Positions 50,623 to 60,000 of a DNA stretch of 60,000 nucleotides are shown here, in pieces (position 1 is the first letter of the stretch; every line of letters begins with the position of its first letter). A program made the translations under genes and the position numbers. The DNA comes from Antedon mediterranea (lineage: Eukaryota; Echinodermata; Crinoidea; Comatulida; Antedonidae): assembly GCF_964355755.1 (NCBI RefSeq), contig NC_092671.1, positions 2,276,501 through 2,336,500 on the forward strand, in the 5' to 3' direction. The notes under the pieces were generated by a model. The model searched no databases and was not told the origin of the DNA. It saw nothing but the letters and a program-made list of their open reading frames with translations.

Positions 50623-51839
50623 AACATCGCATGATTTGCATATCATTCTCATAAAATCCATTGTTTATATCTAAAAAAGGTATCAAAGAACTGGTGTGTA
50701 TCCTCCAAATGTGTTGGTTCAAATCCCTGGTCTCCAAATCCCGCCATTAACAACTTGTTAAGGATTGATTATTAACTGTTAACCAGTTACCATGGGGTGT
50801 CCTCGGTTCAACACACCCTAACAATTTACGCTGATTTCCCTCACAGATTATGCCTTACATTTCAAGCTTTTCACAGTTGAAATTTTATGGATTTTACAAA
50901 TTAAAAATCTCCTGAAATTATTGTAAGAACAAAATAAACTAAATAAAACTAACAAACAAAATAACTAAAAAAATTTATAAAACTTGGTGAGTGGTGTTCG
51001 GCTTAAATATTCTAATTATGTAAACTGTATATTATTTTACCAGGATTCAATATTTTTATACCAATATAATTTATTAATTTTAATAAGTAATTCTATATTG
51101 CAAAGAAAAAATGCTGAGTAATAAAATATAAACTCTACTTATTACAATTATATAAAAAAAATATATATACACCCACCATTAATTGGTAAACATATCATTA
51201 TTTGAAAGTTTGGAACCAGAAAATCAACCAAAACCTGAATTTTCTTACAGCCATTTCGAAAATCATTTTTTTGGGGAGAATTTGTAATCTCTGTACTGTA
51301 ATATATCGCCACATATATGATTATCACTACAGTGATTCATCATTACAGTGTAACATGTGACTTATGTAAGATTAGCTCCGCTTATGGATAATATAGGCAT
51401 CACATGTGATAAATATGTAACACTGTATTAAAGCGTTTGCCTATGATACTGGACAAATTATACATAGAGTGCAGAGAATCCTGCGAAAATCAGCTAATTT
51501 TGATAAATGAATTTTCTACATACAAATATTATGTGATTTTAGGCATATTTCTCAGTCGTTTGCATTAAATATTGAATGTACATAATTTGGAAGATCTACA
51601 TTAGTAAACCTGAACGTTCCATAGATGGCACTATACCAAATACGAGATCTAATGGTAACAAGTCCAAGTCACAGAGACTCACTCATGATTAAGCTGCGTC
51701 GTTGACCAGCGAAAGCTAGAGTAAAAAACGTAAGTTTTACGAATTTTTTTTTACTTTGGATCATCCAAAAGAAAAATTACTTGAATAAGATCTACATTGC
51801 GACATACAGTATATACACATACTACATAAAATGGTAATG

Positions 51840-54800
51840 TTAGCTGCTATCTGATTTAGTTGAAGGTTTACCCTTCATAGTCCACATGGGGTCAAGCAGA
51901 CTGAGGGGGTCATCCGTCTCGACCTCATGACCTAGTTTAGACTGTTGATTAAAAAAGTCTGCTTTGCTGATCTTTTGCTTTGTGTTTTCATTCTTAAGAC
52001 TAAAGTTTTGAGGGTTGAGATCCGTAAGAAGGTTGTTGTGGTTGTTCCCGTTACTTGCTTCATCTACTTCTTGCGTTGCATTATTATCATCAGATTCACC
52101 GGGCACAAAGTTCACCATGCTTACGCCGAAATCTTCCAGATTTCTTTCTTGTAACGTATTTAAGGTTGAAGGTTTCGCTTCCACGCGTACCGTCGTCTTA
52201 TCGCTGCCATTAGAATCCACAAATACAGCGCTCTCTACTGATACAGGCTGTATGGCAGTCAAGGTTTCACTCGGCTTTACAGAATCTTCTAATTGTTTAC
52301 TATTTTGTTGGGAAAGTAAATCTTGATCGGGCAAGTTTGTCCCTGTTACACCATTACTGATGATTTGATTTTCTGTTTGTGAAGACTCAGTTGATTGACA
52401 GGTGGGTGTGGCTTGTGTTGCTATGCTACTAGATGACATAAAGTTCATTTGAGATATCTTACTTTGTAAATTGTCAATAGAGTCAACACCAAGAATCGGG
52501 TCAAAGGAAGTGAATCGCTGTGGTGGTTTCTTTTTATCGGAGGTCGTTGGTATTATTGGATGCAAATAAATTCCTCCTAAATTGAAGAGTTAGATATAAG
52601 AATTCAGTAAAAAGTGAAATGTTAAAATAAGAATCAAGTTTAAATAAAAAACATCAACAAACATTCAAGAGTTAAATAAAAAAAATATAGGAGTACTGAT
52701 AACTAAAAAAAATAAAATGAAATAAACGTGTATAAAAAAAGTTAAGAAAGAACTGAAATAATCAAAGAAAGAAATAATGAGGGAAAAAATATTACACAAA
52801 TTATAAAACAAACTCACAAGAAAACAAATTATCTATACACATTTCAAAACAAATCATAAAAAAATGATTCTAATTTTAGATAGGTGATATATTACATGAA
52901 ATCTCTATGAGATGGCCAATTTAAATTCTAATTTTAGATAGGTGATATATTACATGAAATCTCTATGAGATGGCCAATTTAAATTCTAATTTTAGATAGG
53001 TGATATATTACATGAAATCTCTATGAGATGGCCAATTTAAATTCCAATTTTAGATAGGTGATATATTACATGAAATCTTTATGAGATGGCCAATTTAAAT
53101 TCCAATTTTAGATAGGTGATATATTACATGAAATCTCTATGAGATGGCCAATTTAAATTCCAATTTTAGATAGGTGATATATTACATGAAATCTCTATGA
53201 GATGGCCAATTTAAATTCTAATTTTAGATAGGTGATATATTACATGAAATCTCTATGAGATGGCCAATTTAAATTCTAATTTTAGATAGGTGATATATTA
53301 CATGAAATCTCTATGAGATGGCCAATTTAAATTCTAATTTTAGATAGGTGATATATTACATGGAATCTCTATGAGATGGCCAATTTAAATTCTAATTTTA
53401 GATAGGTGATATATTACATGAAATCTCTATGAGATGGCCAATTTAAATTTTGTTTTAATTGATTTCCCTTTTGATTCTATTTATTTATTTATTTTTAAAA
53501 TATTTAATTGTTGTATGTTAATGATTGTATATTTGTGAGGGTCCCTAATAAACTTCGAATGGATGGACAACCCTCGTACAATATTGTTGAAATAAATAAA
53601 TATTGGATTTGAACCAAGTTTCCTGGTATTATGTGAAAGTACATTTGCATACGCGTGACCCTCTTTAAAAAGTCAAATTTACTTACTCTTGGTTAAAATC
53701 TGCTCAGCGTAGCAAAGGATTGTTCCAAAACAAAATGACAATTGTTCCTGAAATGAAGATCCCCATAAAATATTTAATACAGAATTCCGCGTACACCAAT
53801 GAAACTTTTATTTATTTGTATAAAATAATTTCAAAACGGAAAATACAATTCTCCTCACCTTCTCTAGCACCATCCATTTTCGTTGTTGTCTTTGTTTCTT
53901 AACAACCTGTGGAACATCTATGATGCCTGAACCAGCTAAGATCTCCTGAACACCAGCTAAAATGGTGCAAAATGTACCTGTCCTACCAACCCCACCACTG
54001 AAAAAAACACACAGGTACACAGTTAGAAACCAAATAGAGTTCCCATTTCTGTATTCTTGAATAGAGGTGTTCCAGATTATAGTTTTAATGTAATTCTAAC
54101 TTACTTGCAATGTACTACGATGGGTAGTGATGTATTTCGCTGTTGCCGCTGGTAATTTAACACTTCTCCAACAAACTGTAATACTGAGCTGGAATTTGTG
54201 GGTACTCCACTAAAATTAAAAGAGTAAAATAGTCACTAGACATCAATACAATAGTCTCTACGGTGGTCAGTTATACAAATATTTGCTATTACACGCATTC
54301 ACTCATTCATACACATATATAGGCAGATGATAGTGCATCTATAACCGGGCATGACAACCTCACCAACTCAAGTCACCCCTTTGTAAAAATAAATACATTT
54401 TTAAAAATAACAAAATAAACAGAATAAAAATAATAAAATAAAACTAGAAATAAATCAAAAGTAAACCCATGAAGATTGCCACCACACTGTTCCGTCAACA
54501 ATGGTGATTGTGGGAACACAAAATGATGATGATAGGGTATGAAAAGACTTACAATTCTGGCCAAGCAGTAAACTGCAGGTGAGCAAACGTCTTCATTTGT
54601 CGTGTTTCTCGGTGACTTATTGTCATTAATCTTTCTACGTGGTAGTCAGTCGTCTTGGTTGCTTGCAAGGTCACGGAAATCGGCCCGTGCCTCATAATTT
54701 GACCTCGCTGCTCAGGCCAGTACGTTATGAAATCAGATTTACCCTGAAGAAAAAATAAGAATTTGTTTTTTAAGATTATAGACTTATAACATTTCTATTT

Positions 54801-57800
54801 TTAGATAATGAAATAGGAAATAAAAATGAACATAAATTAGCATAACTTACCTTTCCAGGTGGCTTTGATATCAACATAGCAATAACAGAAACCTGGTTTT
54901 CATAGATCATTGTCCAGAAGTCCAGGATGGTCATACTGGTTGGTGATTGAGTTGCTATTATTGTTGGACATGATGGCGTGAGATCATCCAGGTAGCTCGC
55001 ATTAATGTAATCGTCTTTCAATCCTTTTAATATGACTCGGTTATGGTCATCTAAAATTTAAACATGATTACAAAAACAGAATAGATTGAATTTAAAAATT
55101 CAACATAATAAAGCATAATGAATTATTAATTAAAGCAAATATTTAAAAAGTTCTCTGACTGCAAAAAGAAGAATCATCAACTACACATGCAGCTGGTGGA
55201 CAGACAGACCAACTTACATGGCATGAAATCAGGATAACGGTTTTTCAAGGAATAGCATCGAGCGATAGATATTGAATATTGTCTCGTATCCCTATCTTGG
55301 CTTTCAACCAATTCCTGCAAAAAGAAATTCACAATTAAATTTATAACAATTTTCCAAAATAAAAAAAAACCATTGTAAAATCAAAACAGTAAATCCTCCA
55401 ACATCATACTGGCATTTTTTTTATACATTTTATTACTGTACTAATAATTCAGTTTATTTAATGCTGAAGTTGACTATTTTTACACAGTTTCGTTTTTATA
55501 GCCATGTAATAGAGTTACAAAAACAACTTACCCTCCAAAGACTGTCAATAACTGTTGGTCCACTTAAAGTCTGCTTGTTGAGTCCCTCAACATATTTCTC
55601 CAACTTTTCTACTTCCTCTACGAACCTATCCAAGTTCTCTTTATCATCATAAGGATCGGTACTTGGCATTTTCACAATTCTTAGTGGTCGTTCTTCTGGC
55701 ACTGACTTAGGTTCTTGCTTCTTTGGAAGGAGGACGTTTTCCAGAGATTTTTGTTGGTTGTCATCGGGGCTTGTAGATAAGAGATCTGGTTGTTTCAATC
55801 CAGTGGCTTTGGTCGGTTGTAGTGGTTGTTGAAGCTGCTGTTGCTCAAGTTGTTGAATGTTCTGTATTGAGTGAGGTTGCTTAGCTAGACTTTGTCTTGG
55901 TTGTGGGACAGGTTTCCCACTTTGTGAATTAGGAGGCATCTGCATTTGAGTTGGTTGTTGTTGAGTTTGGTATTGAGCACCTGGGTTTGGGCGTGTAGGC
56001 TGAGGTGGCTGAACCATGGGCTGTTGAGTTTGGTGTACGGGCAGTGATGACTGAGCCATGGGTTGGCCTGGTTGTGTGGCCTGTGTTGACTGAGCCATGG
56101 GTTGGCTTGGATGTGTGGCCTGAGGTGGCTGAGTCATGGGCTGTGGGGTTTGGTGTACAACTTGTGATGGCTGAGCTATGGATTGGCCTGGTTGTGTAGG
56201 TTGTTGGTTTTGGTAACTCGTCTGGGACGGGTGAGCCATAGGCTGCTGGCTTGTGTATCTACCTGGCATTGGCTGATTCCCAGGCTGTTGTAATGATGTC
56301 TGGGCGCTGTACTGTTGCAATGGTGGATTGGTCATGTGATTTTGAAATGACTGTTGACTTTTATGTTGCATTTGTTGAAAGTTTCCCTGGTTTGGTTGCA
56401 CAATATTTGTAGGTTGTTGATAAACGTGGGTAGATGTTGGAGGAACCTGTTGTTGGGGCATTGGGGGTTGAGAATACATTTGAGGCTGAGATGAAACTTG
56501 TTTGTAGCCTCCTACAGGGGTTTGGTTAGGCTGGTAGCTTTGCATATTTTGTTGTGTATATGGTTGGTGTGAATTCTGTGCTGGTGTTTGACTGATACTA
56601 CCAGGGATATTATATTGTGGTGCTCTAGGCCGATGTTGTGGGCTACCATGCGGTGAACCAACATTTTGATAATATTGTTGGCCAGGCTGGTTTGGCTGAG
56701 GAAAGGCTACGGTTGTTTGCCCAGGCGTTTGCTGTCGAGTTTGTGCTACTTGCTGTTGCATGTACTGAGCCTGGTATTGCACTGATTGTGATGGCTGTGA
56801 AGGCTGCTGGTACATGTTCTGCTGACTAAATTGATGCTGTTGATGCATTTGATATGGCACGTTAGGATTTTGCAGTTGAGCACTTTGAGAACTTGGGTGA
56901 TGCTGTAAGCTTGGATGCTGGTTATGGTTTAACATTTGTGCTTGAGACGTCATCGCCAGTTTAGGATTGTAAGCAGTGTTGTGCATTGGTTGATTGTATT
57001 GCCTTGTACTGTTTGGTGTTCTCATAGGCTGAGAAGATGGCGTAATCATTTGGTTATGGTGATAGTTTTGTTGAGAATATTGTGGCATAGATGCAGCTGG
57101 TTGTGAAACTGTTGCAACTTGTGGTGGCATGGATGCAGCTGGTTGTGGAACTGCTGCAACTTGTGGTGGCATAGATGCAGCTGGTTGTGGAACTGCTGCA
57201 ACTTGTGGTGGCATGGATGCAGCTGGTTGCGAAAATGTTGCAACCTGTGGTGGTATAGATGCAGCTGGTTGATATGCTGATGCAGCTGGTTGATATGCTG
57301 ATGTGTGTGGATGCATTGCTACACTATGAGGGGGAATGGATGTTGCTGCTTGAGGGACTGATGCAACTTGTTGTGGCCTTGATGCAGCTGGTGGTGGCAT
57401 GGATAAAACATGTTGAGGAATGGATGTAGATGGCTGATGCATCTGGTGTTGCTGCATAGGCACATGTTGTGTACTCCTAGGCACTGAATACATTGAGCTG
57501 GGTATTTGCTGCTGTGTTGAGGCATGAGGATGTTGTACAGGTACCGGTGGTCGATGCATTGGAGCTGGATGCATAGATGTTGGAGGTTGTCCAGCAGACA
57601 TAGGAACTTGCTGTTGTGAAGAAACAGGCATCTGATGCATCGAACCAGTCCTTGCAGGACTCGGAGGTGGTGCACTGGGCCCAGTGTTGTGACTCTGTGA
57701 TATAGGTGTTTGCTGAGGAGGCATCGACCCAGGTTGAGAGTGCGCCCTCTGGTTTGTTACACCCCCTTGAGAAGACATTGGCGGCATTCCTGTAAGAGCT

Positions 57801-59043
57801 CCTCCACCAGCAGAGACATCAGCAATGGTTGCCGCAGTTGGATACATTCCTGTGCTTGATGGTGCATGGACAGGTGATGCAGGTAAACCTTGAGATGTCT
57901 TGGGTTTCCAGAAGTCTGATAGTTTCGGGCCAGCTGGTCCTGGTTCAGACTGCTTAGGTAATGGATTCCTCTGAGGACCTGAAAGATGGTAAAAGTAATT
58001 GTATTTATCTGTTGATTACGATGTTTAAATAAACAATATTACTGTAAGACTGTACTGTAATGACTGAGTGTAGTACCAGAAGGTCTGGGTACAAAATTTG
58101 GTGAAAGTTAGGGTGGATTATACACAGATTGCATTAATCATGGCATTGACCGAAGTCTTGTGTTCATATTTAGGCTAAATTAGGGGTTGGGACTACACTT
58201 GTTCATATACAGTAATAATAAAATGATCGAACAAGGGACAGATGTAATAACCACAATTAGAAAGTTACTCACTTGGTTTAGGTCTAAACCTAGCAATCTG
58301 TCTATTTCTAAGTTACTCACTTGGTTTAGGTCTAAACCTAGCAATCTGTCTATTTCTAAGTTACTCACTTGGTTTAGGTCTAAACCTAGCAATCTGTCTA
58401 TTTCTAAGTTACTCACTTGGTTTAGGTCTAAACCTAGCAATCTGTCTATTTCTAAGTTACTCACTTGGTTTAGGTCTAAACCTAGCAATCTGTCTATTTC
58501 TAAGCTCTTGTCTTTCCTTCACAAGGTCTGTGCAGTTTGTATGTATTTTCATAATTCCTATCTGCAGTTTCTTGTAAAAATCAATTCCTTTGCGTGACTT
58601 GGCAAGAAGATCATCGTAGACTGTGTATGACATCACCAGCTCTTGAATTTTATCTTCCCTTCTAATAATTGGTAAAATTGAAATAAATTGCGTAAAATAT
58701 TGCATGTACGTGGGCTTCTGGCTTGCGAGCTATAAAACTTCACTGTCTCTTTAGAAGCCCCAGACGTTTTGTCTGAATGAAATGTAGTTGTAACATGTTG
58801 GTTAAACTCAAATTAAAAAACAAAATCATTAACACCTTAAAAATCAGTAAAATGTTTTTTTTTTTTATCTAAGATCACTTTTTTCTGTTACCTTTGAGCT
58901 ATATCAGCAGACATTTTTCTTGTATCAGCATATCTTGCATTGGCTTCTGTCACTGCCTTCAGAATGTTATCTTGTGCTGACAAATTCTGCTCAATGTAGG
59001 TGACAGTGGATTGATGTTTTGCTAATTCTTCTTCAAAGAATTT
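51840..59043 (-). CDS. PTPN23: HD-PTP / PTPN23, C-terminal 10 exons (N-terminal BRO1 part outside window)
   Basis: Exons right to left: 58892-59043, 58465-58661, 55532-57978, 55218-55314, 54851-55050, 54553-54743, 54105-54209, 53859-53997, 53687-53747 and 51840-52576. All are GT/AG and in phase, giving about 1,441 residues here. Order: coiled-coil end of the V domain (residues 1-100, FFEEELAKHQSTVTYIEQNL), a Pro/Gln/Ser/Met-rich region in one 2,447-bp exon (about 117-930), the PTP domain (about 935-1195: ARCYSLKNRYPDFMP, DDYINASYLDDL, WPEFGVP, VVHCNGGVGRTG, RQQRKW) and an acidic tail ending DDPLSLLDPMWTMKGK. That ending closely resembles the vertebrate HD-PTP C terminus. Family role: an ESCRT-III/ESCRT-I adaptor in sorting of ubiquitinated receptors on endosomes, with weak or no phosphatase activity. 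The BRO1 domain must lie beyond position 60,000. The exon at 58465-58661 ends inside a tandem repeat that copies its donor. Confidence 0.93.
52871..53449. repeat. 58-bp minisatellite x10 in the last HD-PTP intron
   Basis: Ten head-to-tail copies of a 58-bp unit containing GATAGGTGATATATTACATG, with only a few point differences (one GGAATC variant, one TTTATG variant). It lies inside intron 52577-53686. There is no open frame of note. Confidence 0.95.
57050..57265 (-). repeat. Coding repeat in the HD-PTP low-complexity exon (14-residue unit)
   Basis: Within the 2,447-bp exon, a 42-bp unit encoding variants of QPAASMPPQVAAVP recurs about five times (residues SIPPQVATFS, SMPPQVAAVP twice, SMPPQVATVS). 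It shows recent in-frame expansion of the Pro-rich linker. A second, looser Gln/Pro/Met repeat (QPMAQ...QPT) lies at about 56000-56260. Confidence 0.85.
58263..58503. repeat. 48-bp minisatellite x5 spanning an HD-PTP exon end and 5' splice site
   Basis: Five nearly identical 48-bp units. On the minus strand each contains coding-like sequence, then CCAA|GTGAGTAAC, a near-perfect donor. The rightmost unit holds the real exon end (58465). In the exon frame every unit runs RNRQIARFRPKPSE then TAA, so only the first donor met by the transcript keeps the reading frame open. Confidence 0.95.
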
Positions 59044-59129
59044 CTGCAATTTACATTGAAAATTTACTAAAATATTCCTTATATAACTCACTAAAATATA
59101 TGCATTATTAAATAGATTTCGATCCAAGT

Positions 59130-59245
59130 CGGCCCTAAACCGTCTCAGCCAAAGTCAAGTCGGCCCCAAGTCAAGTCGGCCCCAAGTCAACTCGGCCTCA
59201 AGTCAACTCGGCCTCACGTCAACTCGGCCAAAAAATAATCGGTCA
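59130..59245. repeat. 15-bp tandem repeat in HD-PTP intron
   Basis: Repeats of CAAGTCAACTCGGCC with CCC/CTC/CAC variants, ending in two spaced copies. Strikingly GC-rich against its surroundings. Confidence 0.85.
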
Positions 59246-59843
59246 ACTCGGCCCCGTTAAAGTATGGAATGCAAAAGGTGCAAAGGAAGGGGATTGATAA
59301 AATAATATTTCTTCACATTTTATTACCTATGAATAATTCTGACTTTTAATGAATATTAATATTTAGACAATAATACTTTTAGCAAAAAAAAAAAAGAAGG
59401 ATTTCACGAATTTTTCTTTATTTACGTTTAATAAAATTTCAAATTGCACAAATTGTTCTGAAATTGCGCATAACAAACAATTGATTAATAAGCTAGCATT
59501 CATACTATTATTAATGATTACAATATGAACATTTGGATAATAAATAGGAACACATTGTAGGCATACACCCAATATTATTCAACCTGTTAGTGACGGTTTC
59601 ATCGCTGTTGGTTGACAACTGAATAAAAAAAAATAAATAAAAAATATGATGATGCACGTACGTGGGCGCGTATGTTCGTTCGTGCGTCAAAATTCAATAA
59701 ACATGTCCGATATGCGAGGACATATATTAGGTGTAATAAGATTGTTTGGTTGGATTGTTTGGTTGAATCATTGAGGTATTAATTAATGTTAACTCTATGG
59801 TTGAATCACGCGTAGATTTCTTCAGTGTATGCATTTAATTTGA

Positions 59844-60000
59844 TTAGGCGACAACATCTGAAACCAATTCGTAGCTGCGCCTCCCTGTGCCTTTGGCAGC
59901 TATTTCGATATCTACAACTGCTACATGTTTTCGCTGATCGGGGGTTTCCCCTTTTTTAAAAACGCAAATCATGGACAAAAACGATATGTACAGTACGATC
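59844..60000 (-). other. Open frame running off the window, unidentified
   Basis: A minus-strand frame is open from the window edge to TAA at 59844-59846. It contains FKKGETPDQRKHVAVVDIEI and then AAKGTGRRSYELVSDVVA. It looks more protein-like than the AT-rich surroundings, yet lies where HD-PTP intron sequence is expected. It may be a transposon remnant or a nested exon; not recognised. Confidence 0.25.

Larger units (their letters stand above)
48819..51839. other. Convergent 3' region of La and HD-PTP
   Basis: The La 3' UTR runs to about 49.4 kb. Then come the SINE-like piece, the 64-bp repeat and a GGTTCAAATCCCTGG B-box-like word near 50715 that may mark another SINE. The HD-PTP 3' UTR extends left from 51839. 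No additional coding sequence is seen. Confidence 0.6.

Noticed and set aside
52015-52326. 103-codon frame opposite the last HD-PTP exon
   Set aside because: It is a shadow of a real coding exon on the other strand; the HD-PTP C-terminal match is clear.
57319-57675. 118-codon out-of-frame open stretch inside the large HD-PTP exon
   Set aside because: Low-complexity Gln/Pro codons leave alternative frames open; the true frame has consistent exon phases on both sides.
58180-58597. Open frames on both strands across the 48-bp array as repeat proteins
   Set aside because: Repetition of a stop-free 48-bp unit explains them; they overlap a real exon and donor in another frame.

Overview
This is a 60 kb stretch of AT-rich animal nuclear DNA. 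Coding sequence is split into short exons by GT/AG introns, and the introns and flanks are full of small inverted-repeat elements and minisatellites. Three conserved animal genes can be reconstructed exon by exon. The intron density, the HD-PTP layout and the repeat style suggest a marine invertebrate deuterostome such as an echinoderm. That placement is inference; nothing seen here fixes the species.

Layout. Positions 1-37.4 kb are mostly non-coding: dispersed MITEs, a 43-bp array (5.76-6.14 kb), a 138-bp satellite-like array (16.5-18.2 kb) and a 534-bp fold-back element with an 8-bp target duplication (34.77-35.30 kb). Weak exon candidates of one or more unidentified minus-strand genes lie at 9.67-13.64 kb. 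A likely signal-peptide first exon on the minus strand sits at 37.4 kb. The right third is gene-rich: prohibitin 1 (minus, 40.21-43.43 kb, 6 coding exons, 276 aa), La/SSB (plus, 44.32-48.82 kb, 13 coding exons, 416 aa) and the C-terminal part of HD-PTP/PTPN23 (minus, 51.84-59.04 kb, 10 exons, about 1,441 residues in the window). The HD-PTP N-terminal BRO1 region lies beyond the right edge.

How the parts relate. Prohibitin 1 and La are transcribed divergently from a shared gap of about 0.9 kb. Four of the five introns between prohibitin coding exons carry a copy of the same box C/D snoRNA. Its D' guide is complementary to a conserved 18S rRNA segment (the site guided by SNORD110/snR55, from memory). 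This is the most interesting find: a host gene with four diverged paralogs of one rRNA methylation guide. HD-PTP is an ESCRT-linked pseudophosphatase-like protein. Its gene carries a 58-bp minisatellite in its last intron, a 48-bp minisatellite that copies a 5' splice site five times, and an altered catalytic loop.
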